Assembly (NCBI GenBank): GCA_964194555.1 | Contig: CAXMMT010000050.1 | Coordinates: 1 to 64,000, forward strand | Length of the DNA: 64,000 nt | Source: SZUA-217 sp964194555 | Lineage (GTDB): Bacteria > Actinomycetota > Acidimicrobiia > Spongiisociales > ZC4RG35 | Direction of reading: 5' to 3' | Part shown: piece by piece, positions 1 to 9,275 of the stretch | How positions within the stretch are numbered: position 1 is the stretch's first letter | Layout of the letters: each line of letters starts with the position of its first letter | Notes under the pieces: generated by a model | Seen by the model: only the letters and a program-made list of their open reading frames with translations | What the model was told of the DNA's origin: nothing | Databases searched by the model: none | Made by a program: the position numbers and the translations under genes

Positions 1-268
1 TGCTGGCCATCACCCCAAAGTTGGGCGCCCACCCGACGCCGAACACCTTGCCCGAAAGGATCGGGCCTTCCGAGTTCCAGTAGGTGCTACGCACTCGTCC
101 AATTGTCGGCATACGGAAGTCGTAGGGCACGAAATCGGCGACCTTCCCGTGCCAGGTTCTCTCCTCCGGCGGCTTGCGGAGCTCCTGGATGATTGCGACA
201 ACCCCGACGATCGCGAAAGCCAGTCTCCAGATGTCCCTAACAGTTGGCATCACCCGTTCGCTGTCCAT
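1..268 (-). CDS. partial hypothetical protein (C-terminus outside window)
   Basis: A minus-strand reading frame opens with ATG at 268 (MDSERVMPTVRDIW) and runs off the left edge, giving 89 codons. One hydrophobic helix lies near residues 13-28 (LAFAIVGVVAII). It is followed by a soluble part with ERTWHGKVADFVPYDFR and KVFGVGWAPNFG. The last segment recalls the aromatic/Gly-rich end of small actinobacterial membrane-anchored proteins such as the DUF5808-type family, but I cannot confirm this. Function unknown. Confidence 0.5.
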   Translation of the reverse strand, partial: MDSERVMPTVRDIWRLAFAIVGVVAIIQELRKPPEERTWHGKVADFVPYDFRMPTIGRVRSTYWNSEGPILSGKVFGVGWAPNFGVMAS

Positions 269-379
269 CTCCCGGAGGCTACCCGGATCATCGACGGGTC
301 AGGGCGCCTCTTTCCTGGAAGAGCCTGAAATGGTGAGCGCTCCCAAGTGGTGACGCGGCTTTCCCCGTATCGACATGGA

Positions 380-787
380 TCAAGACGTCGCTGGCTCTTC
401 GCTCCTTGCCGTTAAGGGAGCAAGCTTCCACCTGCCATATGCCACATAACCCATGGCAGCGGTGTTGAACACGTTCGTTGCGATCGAGATCGGTTCGCCG
501 CGAACTGCATGCCAGATCGCGGCACCAACCATCACCACTACAAGACCAAGGGCAGCAAACACGGTCACATCGGGACGGATCCCGGTCAGCCCAGGAAGAA
601 TCAGCCCCAACCCTCCAAGAATCTCAGCGACACCGACTACAACATGGATGGTGTCGTCCAATTCGTACATCCATCCCATGAGATCAGGAAGACCTTCGGG
701 AACCACTAAATGCAGTACGCCAAACGTTATGAAATACAGGCCGAACACCCACTGGATCACCCACAAGGCCTTGTGATGACCTTTCAT
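380..787 (-). CDS. DoxX-like small integral membrane protein
   Basis: A 135-residue hydrophobic protein with about four predicted membrane segments: residues about 8-25, 45-62, 72-92 and 100-125. The GVAEILGGLGLILPGL stretch is typical of the DoxX/DUF4267-like four-helix family. The frame is open to 952, but I chose ATG 787 because GAGGAGAG lies just upstream on the minus strand and the extra N-terminus is charged and unlike the family. Role in the cell is unknown; DoxX relatives are linked to redox or membrane stress. It stands alone, divergent from thrC. Confidence 0.7.
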   Translation of the reverse strand: MKGHHKALWVIQWVFGLYFITFGVLHLVVPEGLPDLMGWMYELDDTIHVVVGVAEILGGLGLILPGLTGIRPDVTVFAALGLVVVMVGAAIWHAVRGEPISIATNVFNTAAMGYVAYGRWKLAPLTARSEEPATS

Positions 788-978
788 CTTCTCTCCTCGA
801 TAGACACGAGCCACGAAAGCGTACCGGACGGCGCGGTCGGCGGCGGCGGCGTGCGACAATCGCTCCGAATGCATCCCTATCTTCGAGTTTTTGTCTTCGC
901 TGACGGAGCCGTCATTCTCGAGATCGGCGAAGGTATCACCGACCGCTTTCACCTGGCATTTTTTGGGGAACGAAACGA

Positions 979-2193
979 ATGAAGTACATCTCCACTCGCG
1001 GTGAGACGGAGCCCCTCGAGTTCACCGGTGCTCTCCTAACTGGGCTGGCGCCCGACGGCGGGCTCCTTGTTCCAGAGTCGGTTCCATCACTTCCACGCGG
1101 CTGGCTCGATTGGTCCTACCAACAGGCGATGTCCGGCTCCCTCGAGCTCTTCGGCGCCGAGGATGTAGTCGGTCTGGTGACCGACGCTGCTGCAAGATTT
1201 CACCATCCCGAGATTGCTCCGATCATTGAGGTTGGCGATCGTCTCGTGCTCGAGTTGTTCCACGGCCCCACGCTCTCCTTCAAAGACCATGGCCTTCAGG
1301 TCGTAGCGCGGCTTCTGGACCGCGAGGTCGATCACGGAACCATTCTCGGCGCCACCAGTGGTGACACCGGCTCGGCGGCGATCGAGGCCTGTCGGGGCTC
1401 CAAGCATCTCGACATCGTCATCCTCTTTCCCGAAGGAAAGGTCTCCGACTTCCAGCGGCGCCAGATGACCACCGTTGCCGACGAGAACGTCACCACGGTT
1501 GCCGTCAGAGGGACGTTCGACGACTGCCAGGCGCTGGTGAAACAGGCCATGGCCGATAGGCGCGGCCTGCTCGCGATCAACTCGATCAGCTGGGCTCGCA
1601 TCGCTTCCCAGGTCGGTTACTACGTCCACGCCGGGGCCCGTCTCTCAGAGCCGTTCGACGTGGTGGTCCCCACCGGGAACTTTGGCAATGCGTATTCGTG
1701 CTGGCTGGCGAAACAGATAGGGGTCCCAATCGAAACGATCACGATCGCCAACAACGCCAACCACGCCTTGGCTGATCTCATAGGCACCGGTGTGATGAGC
1801 GATTCCGCCGTCGTGGGTACGACCGCTCCGGCTATGGACATCCAGGTGCCGTCGAACCTGGAGCGTTTTCGTGGAGACCCCACGGCCGAGTTTCTGGCGG
1901 GCTGGTCGAGTGACGCCGAGATAAGAGAGACGATTTTCGCGGTCTCCAGAACCCACGACTACGTTCTCGATCCTCACACCGCCACGGCTTGGAGGGCAGG
2001 TGCCACAACTCTCGGGGAGAGGCCCCAGCTGATCATCTCCACCGCCCATCCCGCCAAGTTCAGCGATGCCGTTTTCGGTGCAATTGGTCGATCTCCACAA
2101 ATCCCCTCGGGCTTTGATCAACTGCTGAATCTGGCTGAACGCATGGTGACAATCGACCCCAGTACTTCAGACCTGGACCGGCTGATCCGATGA
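979..2193 (+). CDS. thrC: threonine synthase
   Basis: 404 residues, a usual length for the PLP-dependent threonine synthase that converts O-phosphohomoserine to threonine in the cytoplasm. The PLP-binding lysine is K102 in the motif LSFKDHG. The phosphate-binding loop GATSGDTGSAA follows at about residue 123. A Gly/Asn loop VVPTGNFGNAYS lies in the C-terminal half. ATG 979 is preceded by a purine-rich GGGGAACG. It is monocistronic by spacing; rho begins 180 bases downstream behind its own candidate promoter. No thrB or hom neighbour is present. Confidence 0.95.
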   Translation: MKYISTRGETEPLEFTGALLTGLAPDGGLLVPESVPSLPRGWLDWSYQQAMSGSLELFGAEDVVGLVTDAAARFHHPEIAPIIEVGDRLVLELFHGPTLSFKDHGLQVVARLLDREVDHGTILGATSGDTGSAAIEACRGSKHLDIVILFPEGKVSDFQRRQMTTVADENVTTVAVRGTFDDCQALVKQAMADRRGLLAINSISWARIASQVGYYVHAGARLSEPFDVVVPTGNFGNAYSCWLAKQIGVPIETITIANNANHALADLIGTGVMSDSAVVGTTAPAMDIQVPSNLERFRGDPTAEFLAGWSSDAEIRETIFAVSRTHDYVLDPHTATAWRAGATTLGERPQLIISTAHPAKFSDAVFGAIGRSPQIPSGFDQLLNLAERMVTIDPSTSDLDRLIR

Positions 2194-2210
2194 ATATATA
2201 GGTCGCTGCT

Positions 2211-2238
2211 TTGCGAAGGACTCGCCAGCGGCTACGAT
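2211..2238 (+). promoter_or_regulatory. candidate rho promoter
   Basis: TTGCGA (2211-2216), a 16-base spacer and TACGAT (2233-2238) lie in the thrC-rho gap and would give a leader of about 130 bases before rho. Assigned by eye only. Confidence 0.4.
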
Positions 2239-2245
2239 GATGTTG

Positions 2246-2269
2246 GTTGCCAGTTCCGGACTTGGCAAC
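2246..2269 (+). other. stem-loop in rho 5' leader
   Basis: GTTGCCA (2246-2252) pairs perfectly with TGGCAAC (2263-2269) around a 10-base loop. No T-run follows, so it is not a classical intrinsic terminator. Its place in the leader of rho, a gene often autoregulated by attenuation, suggests a regulatory hairpin, but that is inference. Confidence 0.4.
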
Positions 2270-2375
2270 GACCCACCCGCATAGCCACCGAAGGCGCGCC
2301 CTATGTTTAGTTGCGTCGCGGAGGTTCTCCATCCGATTGGACCCCCTCAGAGAGGGACGATTCACAAAGGATCCA

Positions 2376-3848
2376 ATGACTACACGAGCTCAACTACAGA
2401 GCAAGTCGATAGACGAACTGAGGGAGATTGCCCTGGCAGCCGAACTCGAAACCGACGGGCTTCAGAAGTCGAAACTGATCACGGCTCTCATGGACGCCGG
2501 TCAGGTCGTCGACGACGGCGCTGCCGACGTGGTCGACCTGCCCAAGGCGACCCCTCGCACCGAGAGGCCCACAGCCGACAAGTCGTCGGCCGCAACAGCC
2601 CCCAGAGACGGTGGCGGTCAACACCAGCGTGAAAGCCAAGGCCAAGGTGGGCAACGTGACGGCCAGAGTGGTCAAGGTCAGCGTCGGCGTAACCGCCGTC
2701 GTCGTGACGAGGAGCAGATCCCTGAGGGTGATCTCGAGGTGCGCGAGGGTCTTCTCGACATCCTCCCCGAGGGATACGGCTTTCTTCGAGTTTCTGGCTA
2801 CGTCTCTGGCGAGGACGACGTCTATGTGTCTGCCAACCAGGTTCGGAAATTCCGTCTGCGCAAGGGTGATGTTGTCGCCGGCCCGATTCGACCTCCTCGC
2901 TCAAAGGAGAAGTTCCCGGCAGCGGTCCGCATCGCCACGGTAAATGGTGTCGATCCAGACGAGGCGATGAAGCGGCCGAAGTTCGAGAAGCTCACGCCGC
3001 TCTTCCCGGACGACCGTCTCCGACTCGAGGTTGAAGGGAACTCAAACAACACCCTCACCCGGATCATCGACCTGATCGCACCCATCGGCAAGGGCCAGCG
3101 TGGTCTGATCGTCTCACCATCGAAGGCCGGCAAGACCACGGTTCTTCAAGAGATCGCCCAGTCGATCACAGAGAACAACCCCGAGTGCCATGTGATGGTC
3201 GTCCTTGTGGACGAGCGCCCCGAAGAGGTCACCGACATGCAGCGGTCGGTGAAAGGCGAAGTCGTCTCCTCGACCTTTGACCGTCCCGCCGAAGAGCACA
3301 CCCAGGTTTCCGAGTTGGCTGTCGAGCGTGCCAAGCGCCTCGTTGAATCGGGAGGCGATGTTGTCATCATCCTCGATTCGATTACCCGTCTGGCCCGTGC
3401 CCACAACCTGGCAACGCCTGCCTCCGGTCGGATTCTGTCCGGTGGAGTTGACTCCCAGGCACTGTATCCGCCGAAGCGCTTCTTCGGGGCCGCCCGAAAC
3501 CTCGAGGAGGGTGGATCGCTGACGATTATCGCAACCGCACTCATCGAGACCGGATCCAAGATGGACGATGTGATCTTCGAGGAGTTCAAGGGCACCGGAA
3601 ACATGGAACTTCGTCTCGATCGCAAACTTGCGGACAAGCGCATCTATCCAGCCGTCGACATAGCGGCGTCGGGAACAAGGAAGGAAGAGCTTCTGTTCGA
3701 TAAGGCTGAGCTCGCTCAGGTCTGGAAGCTCCGTAGAGTGTTGCTGGCACTGGAGCCAGGCGCTGCTATCGAGCTATTGATCGATCGACTCAAGACAACG
3801 AAGTCCAATGCCGAGTTCCTCGCCGAGGTGGCGAAGACCACCGGCTGA
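2376..3848 (+). CDS. rho: transcription termination factor Rho
   Basis: A hexameric RNA-dependent ATPase that ends transcription. With ATG 2376 (AAAGGA upstream) it is 490 residues. A SAP-like Rho N-domain lies at about residues 8-42. An Arg/Gly/Gln-rich insertion (about 79-112) follows and is characteristic of actinobacterial Rho. Then come the RNA-binding cold-shock-like domain and the ATPase core. Walker A is SPSKAGKT at residues 247-254, Walker B is VVIILDSITR, and the Q/R-loop region is conserved. The open frame extends upstream to 2247, but that part overlaps the leader hairpin and is not family-like. rpmE follows 26 bases downstream. Confidence 0.97.
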   Translation: MTTRAQLQSKSIDELREIALAAELETDGLQKSKLITALMDAGQVVDDGAADVVDLPKATPRTERPTADKSSAATAPRDGGGQHQRESQGQGGQRDGQSGQGQRRRNRRRRDEEQIPEGDLEVREGLLDILPEGYGFLRVSGYVSGEDDVYVSANQVRKFRLRKGDVVAGPIRPPRSKEKFPAAVRIATVNGVDPDEAMKRPKFEKLTPLFPDDRLRLEVEGNSNNTLTRIIDLIAPIGKGQRGLIVSPSKAGKTTVLQEIAQSITENNPECHVMVVLVDERPEEVTDMQRSVKGEVVSSTFDRPAEEHTQVSELAVERAKRLVESGGDVVIILDSITRLARAHNLATPASGRILSGGVDSQALYPPKRFFGAARNLEEGGSLTIIATALIETGSKMDDVIFEEFKGTGNMELRLDRKLADKRIYPAVDIAASGTRKEELLFDKAELAQVWKLRRVLLALEPGAAIELLIDRLKTTKSNAEFLAEVAKTTG

Positions 3849-3874
3849 CAATCACTTCTCGACAGGGAGAAAGC

Positions 3875-4132
3875 GTGAAGACCGACATTCACCCAACGTA
3901 TGAAGCCACCAACGTGACATGCTCGTGTGGCAACACCTTCGTCACCCGGAGCACCAAGCCTGGCGACATGCACATTGAGCTTTGCAACGAGTGCCACCCG
4001 TTTTATACCGGCAAGCAGAAGCTGGTTGACACCGGTGGCCGCGTCGAGCGCTTTCAGAAACGGTACGGAAAGAGCACCTTCACCAAGGCCGGCGCCCCCG
4101 ACACCGAGGCAAAGGCCACTGACTCAGAGTGA
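3875..4132 (+). CDS. rpmE: 50S ribosomal protein L31 (zinc-binding type)
   Basis: 85 residues starting at GTG 3875 behind AGGGAGA. The zinc-ligand cysteines are present: CSCG near residue 15 and CNEC near residue 37, so this is the C+ form. The C-terminus is extended by an acidic tail. The rho-rpmE-DUF1385-prfA order is a common bacterial arrangement, and the tight spacing suggests one transcript. Confidence 0.95.
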   Translation: MKTDIHPTYEATNVTCSCGNTFVTRSTKPGDMHIELCNECHPFYTGKQKLVDTGGRVERFQKRYGKSTFTKAGAPDTEAKATDSE

Positions 4133-5105
4133 GCCGACTGCTCCCCGGGGGAGTGGTCGCATTGATCCGGCGAAGACCGTCGGAGGTCAAGCCGTTTTAG
4201 AGGGCGTGATGATGCGCGCCCCGGGTGCATGGTCTGTTGCAGTCCGCCAACCTGATGGCCAGATCATCGTCCGACGTGACGAGTTGGCCAGACTCAGTGA
4301 GCGAAACCGGTGGGCCCGTGTCCCGTTGGTTCGCGGCATCATGGTGCTCGGGGAGTCTCTGAGCCTCGGTTTCAAGGCACTCTCTTGGTCGGCTCAGAAG
4401 GCCACCGATGAGGAAGAGGAGCCCCTCACAGGTGCTCAGATCGGGTGGACTATGACATTGGCCCTGACGTTTTTCGCCGGTGTCTTCATCCTTCTACCTG
4501 CCTTTGCAGCCGGCTTCGTTGCCAACGACTCAGGGATTGTCTTCAACATCGCTGAGGGTCTGCTCAGACTGTCCATGTTCATTGGCTACATCTGGCTGAT
4601 CGGCAGATCCAAGGAAATCGCCCGGGTCTTCGAGTACCACGGGGCCGAGCACATGTCGATTCACGCCTTTGAAGCAGGCGAACCTCTCAGCGTCGAATCG
4701 GTTGCCCGTTATCGGCCGGAGCATCCCCGGTGTGGCACCAGCTTCCTCCTCATCGTCGTGCTCGGATCGATCATCTTCTTCACTTTCTTTGGCGTTCCGA
4801 GCGGAATCCTCTTCCTGGTTGTGTCCCGTCTCGTCGGCATACCGATAATTGCGGGATTCGCCTACGAACTTCTCCGGTGGTCCGGGACGAGGCCCGGAGG
4901 CGGGTTTGCTCGTGTTTTGGCAGCGCCCGGGATCTGGCTTCAGAAACTGACCACGGCGGTGCCCGATGCGTCTCAGATCGAAGTGGCGGTATCCAGTCTC
5001 ATGGTCTCCCTGGACGAAGAGTCAGCTCTCGAGGTCGTCAATCGGGGCGGTGTTCCCAACGTCGCCATTGCCGCGCGGAATGACGTCTTCGGCAGGGAGA
5101 TCTGA
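4131..5105 (+). CDS. DUF1385 family membrane protein
   Basis: Belongs to the DUF1385 family often encoded between rpmE and prfA. It carries the diagnostic VGGQAVLEGVMMR near its N-terminus, then RDELARLS, the polar EYHGAEHMSIHAFE motif and the HPRCGTSF motif, with four hydrophobic segments. Function unknown. The start is uncertain. The conserved motif begins at 4179, yet the only ATG or GTG codons at or downstream of it (4206, 4209, 4212) fall inside the motif. The next conventional upstream start is GTG 4035, deep inside rpmE. ATT 4161 or CTG 4119 are possible. It ends in a TGATG overlap with prfA. Confidence 0.8.
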   Translation, partial: EPTAPRGSGRIDPAKTVGGQAVLEGVMMRAPGAWSVAVRQPDGQIIVRRDELARLSERNRWARVPLVRGIMVLGESLSLGFKALSWSAQKATDEEEEPLTGAQIGWTMTLALTFFAGVFILLPAFAAGFVANDSGIVFNIAEGLLRLSMFIGYIWLIGRSKEIARVFEYHGAEHMSIHAFEAGEPLSVESVARYRPEHPRCGTSFLLIVVLGSIIFFTFFGVPSGILFLVVSRLVGIPIIAGFAYELLRWSGTRPGGGFARVLAAPGIWLQKLTTAVPDASQIEVAVSSLMVSLDEESALEVVNRGGVPNVAIAARNDVFGREI

Positions 5106-6163
5106 TGGATCCTGCTTTTGAGACCCGGTTGGGCGAGATCGAGAACGCCTTTGAGGAAGTCGAGGCGTCGTTGAGCGACCCCGAGGTGATCTCAGATCGA
5201 ACCAAGCTCGCCGAGTTGGGGAAGAAGCACGCCGATCTGAGAGATGTTGTGGGTGATATCCGCCGATGGCGTCAGGTCAAAACCGATCTCGATGAGGCAA
5301 AGGGGATGGCCGGTGACCCTGATATGGCGATCCTCGCCGAGGAACTCGCATCCGAGATAGAGAGTATCGAAACTCAGATAAAGACTGCCCTCATCCCGAA
5401 GGACCCCAACGACAAGAAAGATGTCATTCTGGAGATCCGCTCGGCGGCCGGGGGTGACGAGGCCGCCATATGGGCCGGCGACTTGCTTCGGATGTATGAG
5501 AAGTATGCCGACAGGCTTGGATTCAAGATTGAAGCCCTTGAGTCGTCCCCGTCAGAGACGGGTGGCTATGACAAGGTGACAGTCGCGGTCAAAGGTCGTG
5601 GTGCATATTCCAAACTCAAGTACGAAGGGGGAGTTCACCGGGTTCAACGGGTTCCCAAGACCGAGTCGCAGGGGCGAGTTCACACATCCACCGCCACCGT
5701 GGCCGTGTTGGCAGAAGCCGAGGAAGTCGACATCCAGATAGACCCCAACGACGTGAGGGTCGACGTCTACCGGTCGACGGGGCCCGGTGGGCAGTCGGTG
5801 AACACTACCGACTCCGCGGTGCGGTTGACCCATGAGCCGTCCGGTCTCGTTGTCTCGATGCAGGACGAGAAGAGCCAGCTACAGAACAAGGAAAAGGCCT
5901 GGCGCGTTTTGCGAGCCCGGCTGCTTCAAGCCAGCCAGGAGAAAGCGCAGGCCGAGTTGGCAGGGGAGCGCCGCACTCAAGTTGGTACCGGTGGTCGATC
6001 GGAGAAGATACGGACCTACAACTACAAGGGCAATCGGGTCACTGACCACCGCATCGGGTTGACCATTCGCCGCCTCGACCAGATACTCGAAGGAGCCCTT
6101 GACGGCTTTGTTGATGCGCTTGCCGCGGACGAACAGGCTCAGCTTCTCACCAGGGGCGAGTGA
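5105..6163 (+). CDS. prfA: peptide chain release factor 1
   Basis: 352 residues, the normal RF-1 length. It recognises UAA and UAG and triggers peptide release. The catalytic GGQ is at residues 228-230 (STGPGGQSVN). The codon-recognition tripeptide is PKT at residues 184-186. RTYNYKGNRVTDHR follows in the C-terminal part. The start overlaps the DUF1385 stop (TGATG), so the two are translationally coupled. The substrate of prmC, encoded 0.5 kb downstream, is this protein. Confidence 0.97.
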   Translation: MDPAFETRLGEIENAFEEVEASLSDPEVISDRTKLAELGKKHADLRDVVGDIRRWRQVKTDLDEAKGMAGDPDMAILAEELASEIESIETQIKTALIPKDPNDKKDVILEIRSAAGGDEAAIWAGDLLRMYEKYADRLGFKIEALESSPSETGGYDKVTVAVKGRGAYSKLKYEGGVHRVQRVPKTESQGRVHTSTATVAVLAEAEEVDIQIDPNDVRVDVYRSTGPGGQSVNTTDSAVRLTHEPSGLVVSMQDEKSQLQNKEKAWRVLRARLLQASQEKAQAELAGERRTQVGTGGRSEKIRTYNYKGNRVTDHRIGLTIRRLDQILEGALDGFVDALAADEQAQLLTRGE

Positions 6164-6184
6164 TCGGCTGTGGCCTGATCCTTT

Positions 6185-6586
6185 CTAGGCGTCTTCGGTG
6201 CCCAATCCGGCTGCGAGTGAGTAGATGATCAGGATACCCAGTGTGATGATCAGCAATGACCAGAATGGTGTGCCGTGCAGGAAGAACATGTGGCCGACAA
6301 CTATCAATGATGCCCAGGCAATCCCTACCAGACGGGCCCAGGTCCTCCCGTTCAGGATTCCCACCGAAGCTGCAATCTGCACAATGCCGAACACCAGGAG
6401 AAGCCAACCCCACGCGGTCGCGTCCACAAACAGGAGACCTTCGTTCGTCAGCACGAGAAACTCGCTATTGAATAGCAAAAGAAGTCCGTAGATCAGGTTC
6501 ATGGTTCCCATGATCCCGGCGAGGATTCCTCCGAATACGGCAAGACCCGGATGCGAATATCCTGTGAACACGTCTGAATCTGTCAT
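6185..6586 (-). CDS. four-helix membrane protein (DUF7144-like)
   Basis: 133 residues from ATG 6586 (MTDSDVF). Four hydrophobic segments are present. The AWGWLLLVFGIVQIAASVGIL and NGRTWARLVGIAWA features are typical of an actinobacterial family of unknown function (DUF7144-like, by recall). It lies on the opposite strand between prfA and prmC. Confidence 0.65.
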   Translation of the reverse strand: MTDSDVFTGYSHPGLAVFGGILAGIMGTMNLIYGLLLLFNSEFLVLTNEGLLFVDATAWGWLLLVFGIVQIAASVGILNGRTWARLVGIAWASLIVVGHMFFLHGTPFWSLLIITLGILIIYSLAAGLGTEDA

Positions 6587-6674
6587 TGCTCTCCCAGATA
6601 GTTGGTCCAGAAATCTACCAGCCAATACCGTTTCAGGCATTTAACGCCACCGAATGCGTCAGAAGGTGTAAGAC

Positions 6675-7409
6675 TTGGTAACGATGGACTCCATCCCGGA
6701 GCATGAACTCAGTCGCCTAGAGGCTCTGGCTAGGACCGATCAGCCGTTGGAGATGCTCATCGAGCGAAGGAAGAACGGAGAGCCTCTTCAATACATCGAG
6801 GGAACCGCGGCTTTCGGGCCCCTCGAACTGCGGGTGGATGACCGCGTGTTGATTCCCAGGCCGGAGACGGAGGGACTATTCGAGATCGCTTCTCGAATGG
6901 TACGCCACCCCGAGGTGATTCTGGATCTCTGCACCGGTTCCGGCGCCCTGGCCCTTGCCCTCAAGAACGAGTTTCCTGGAACATCGGTGTTTGCCACCGA
7001 TATCTCCGAGGATGCGATCGACGTCGCCCTTACCAACAGACATGGGACAGGTCTCGATATCTACTTGGCAGTCGGTGACCTTTTCGACCCTTTGCCGGCG
7101 TCTTTGCTTGGTGAAGTCGACCTGGTGGTGGCCAATCCGCCATACGTTTCAGAAGTCGACTTCCTGACGCTGCCCGATGATGTGCAGCGGGAGCCGAAGG
7201 TGGCCCTCGTCAGCGGCCCAACAGGGTTGGAGGTGATTCAACGAATCGGCGTTTCGGTTGCCGAATGGTTGCGTCCCGGCGGGGTGGTGGTTTGCGAGAT
7301 AGGCGAGAGCCAGGGTGTCTCCGCCAGTATCTGCTTCACCGATCTCCCCGCAGTGGTGCGACAGGATATTGCAGGTCGCGATCGGTACGTGGTCGCAGTC
7401 AAGCCGTGA
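6675..7409 (+). CDS. prmC: release factor glutamine methyltransferase
   Basis: Methylates the glutamine of the GGQ motif in release factors using S-adenosylmethionine. The SAM-binding loop is LDLCTGSGALAL (about residues 83-94), and the catalytic NPPY is at residues 154-157. It has 244 residues against the usual roughly 280, mostly because the N-terminal helical recognition domain is short. TTG 6675 is preferred over ATG 6684 because AGAAGG lies 8 bases before it. It overlaps tsaC by 4 bases. Confidence 0.92.
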   Translation: MVTMDSIPEHELSRLEALARTDQPLEMLIERRKNGEPLQYIEGTAAFGPLELRVDDRVLIPRPETEGLFEIASRMVRHPEVILDLCTGSGALALALKNEFPGTSVFATDISEDAIDVALTNRHGTGLDIYLAVGDLFDPLPASLLGEVDLVVANPPYVSEVDFLTLPDDVQREPKVALVSGPTGLEVIQRIGVSVAEWLRPGGVVVCEIGESQGVSASICFTDLPAVVRQDIAGRDRYVVAVKP

Positions 7410-7963
7410 TCGAGGCGGCTGTAGAGGCCATTCACTCCAGTCAGGTCGTTGGGATTCCGACCGACACCGTCTACGGGCTCGCGGCCGACCCTCAAGAGCG
7501 GGAGGCGGTGAGTCGTCTCTTCGAGATCAAGGGGAGACCGGAGCACAAGCCGGTCGGCCTGCTGATTGCATCCGTGGAACAGGCAAAGAAAATTGGCGAG
7601 ATCGACGGTGTGGGCGAAGAGTTAGCCAGAGCGCACTGGCCCGGCCCGCTGACGATGGTCGTCAAACCGAAGGTGGTTCTCTATGATTGGGTGGGTGACG
7701 CCTATCTTCGGACGGTCGGTATCAGGGTCCCGGATCACCCGGTGGCTCGCGAGCTGCTCGAGCGGATCGGCCCGCTCGTGGTCACATCGGCTAACCGATC
7801 CGGCGGTAAAGAGGTGATGAGTGATATCGAGGCGCGTCGCATCTTTGGCGAAGAGGTTGCTGTTTACGTTGAAGGCCGGTGCCCCGGGGGAGAGGCGTCA
7901 ACTGTTGTCGATGTCACAGGCGAGCACGCGGTGATTCTCCGGAAGGGACCCGTTTCGATCTGA
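7406..7963 (+). CDS. tsaC: L-threonylcarbamoyladenylate synthase (YrdC/Sua5 domain)
   Basis: Makes threonylcarbamoyl-AMP for the t6A37 modification of ANN-decoding tRNAs. 185 residues, a single YrdC domain without the extra Sua5 C-terminal domain. The signature GIPTDTVYGLAAD is near residue 14, KRP-like IKGRPEHKPVGLL near residue 43, and VVTSANRSGG near residue 125. GTG 7406 overlaps the prmC stop (GTGA), the common prmC-tsaC coupling. Confidence 0.93.
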   Translation: MIEAAVEAIHSSQVVGIPTDTVYGLAADPQEREAVSRLFEIKGRPEHKPVGLLIASVEQAKKIGEIDGVGEELARAHWPGPLTMVVKPKVVLYDWVGDAYLRTVGIRVPDHPVARELLERIGPLVVTSANRSGGKEVMSDIEARRIFGEEVAVYVEGRCPGGEASTVVDVTGEHAVILRKGPVSI

Positions 7964-7967
7964 CGGT

Positions 7968-7973
7968 TACGCT
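7968..7973 (+). promoter_or_regulatory. candidate leaderless -10 of glyA
   Basis: TACGCT ends 6 bases before ATG 7980 and no ribosome-binding site is visible. Transcription would start at or next to the start codon. Confidence 0.45.
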
Positions 7974-7979
7974 CGTTCC

Positions 7980-9251
7980 ATGATTTCCATGGACACAATC
8001 GAGCAGGTTGATCCGGCAATTGCCGAACTCATTCGCAAGGACCTCGAGCGGCAGAACACCCACATTCATCTCATCGCCTCGGAGAACTTTGCGTCTCCGG
8101 CAGTCATGACGGCATCCGGCTCGGTCTTCACCAACAAATACGCCGAGGGTTATCCGGGCCGCCGCTATTACGAGGGCTGTCAGGTGGTCGATGAAATGGA
8201 GCAATTGACCATCGACCGCGCCAGGGCGTTGTTCGGGGCCGAGTACGTCAATGTCCAGACCCACTCGGGCGCCCAGGCAAACATGGCTGTCTACTTCTCT
8301 CTGCTCGAGCCGGGTGACACTGTGCTGGGGATGCGACTCGACCACGGCGGCCATCTGACCCATGGCTCCCATGTCAACTTTTCCGGGCTCTACTACGACT
8401 TCGTCACCTATGGCGTCGACGCCGACACCGAGATCATCGACATGGTCGAGGTGCGTCGGTTGGCGCGGGAGCACAAGCCGAAAATCGTGCTGGCGGGTTA
8501 CTCGGCCTATTCGCGGACACTCGATTATGAGGGTTTCAGGGAGATTGCCGAGGAGGTCGGCGCGGTCTTCATGGTCGATGCCGCCCATTTCATTGGCCTG
8601 GTCGCCGGCAAATCGCACCCTTCGCCGGTGCCTTTCGCCGATGTGGTGACCGGCACCACACACAAGGCCCTGCGTGGCCCACGCGGCGGGCTGATCCTTG
8701 GGAAGGAAGAGTTCGGTCAGGCGATCAACAAGGCGGTGTTTCCCAACGTTCAGGGTGGACCGATCGAATCCCAGGTGGCGGCCAAAGCGGTTTGTTTTCA
8801 TGAGGCGCTACAACCGGCGTTTCACGACTACACATCCCAGATCGTCGCCAACGCCCGGGCCATGGCGGAGACCGTCCAGTCCGAGGGAATCCGCGTTGTC
8901 TCCGGAGGCACCGACAATCACCTCTTTCTCATCGACCTGCGGTCTGTAGACGAGGATTTGACCGGCAAGGAGGCGGCCAAGATGCTCGACGGGGTGGGCA
9001 TCACGCTCAACTTCAACACGATTCCGAACGATCCCCGGCCGCCGTTCCGGGCATCAGGTTTGCGTGTCGGCACTCCCGCCATGACGACGCAGGGCATGAA
9101 GCAAGCCCAGGCTTCTGAGGTCGCATCGCTCATCTCCAGGGCCTTGAAAGAAAGGGACGACGAGGCTGCGCTCACCGAGGTTGCCGGGAGAGTTACGGAT
9201 CTGGCGGCTGAGTTCACGCCGTATCCAACCGATTTCTCCGGTCACGTTTAG
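7980..9251 (+). CDS. glyA: serine hydroxymethyltransferase
   Basis: PLP enzyme converting serine and tetrahydrofolate to glycine and 5,10-methylene-THF. 423 residues, normal length. HLIASENFASPAV near the N-terminus, the YAEGYPGRRYYEGC substrate loop and the PLP lysine in TGTTHKALRGPRGG are all present. The start is ATG 7980 or ATG 7989 three codons later. The promoter appears leaderless. Confidence 0.97.
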   Translation: MISMDTIEQVDPAIAELIRKDLERQNTHIHLIASENFASPAVMTASGSVFTNKYAEGYPGRRYYEGCQVVDEMEQLTIDRARALFGAEYVNVQTHSGAQANMAVYFSLLEPGDTVLGMRLDHGGHLTHGSHVNFSGLYYDFVTYGVDADTEIIDMVEVRRLAREHKPKIVLAGYSAYSRTLDYEGFREIAEEVGAVFMVDAAHFIGLVAGKSHPSPVPFADVVTGTTHKALRGPRGGLILGKEEFGQAINKAVFPNVQGGPIESQVAAKAVCFHEALQPAFHDYTSQIVANARAMAETVQSEGIRVVSGGTDNHLFLIDLRSVDEDLTGKEAAKMLDGVGITLNFNTIPNDPRPPFRASGLRVGTPAMTTQGMKQAQASEVASLISRALKERDDEAALTEVAGRVTDLAAEFTPYPTDFSGHV

Positions 9252-9275
9252 ACCACCGCGCGTAAGATTCGTCAT

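Noticed and set aside
788..952. N-terminal extension of the DoxX-like gene
   Set aside because: Charged, unlike the family, and a good ribosome-binding site lies before ATG 787.
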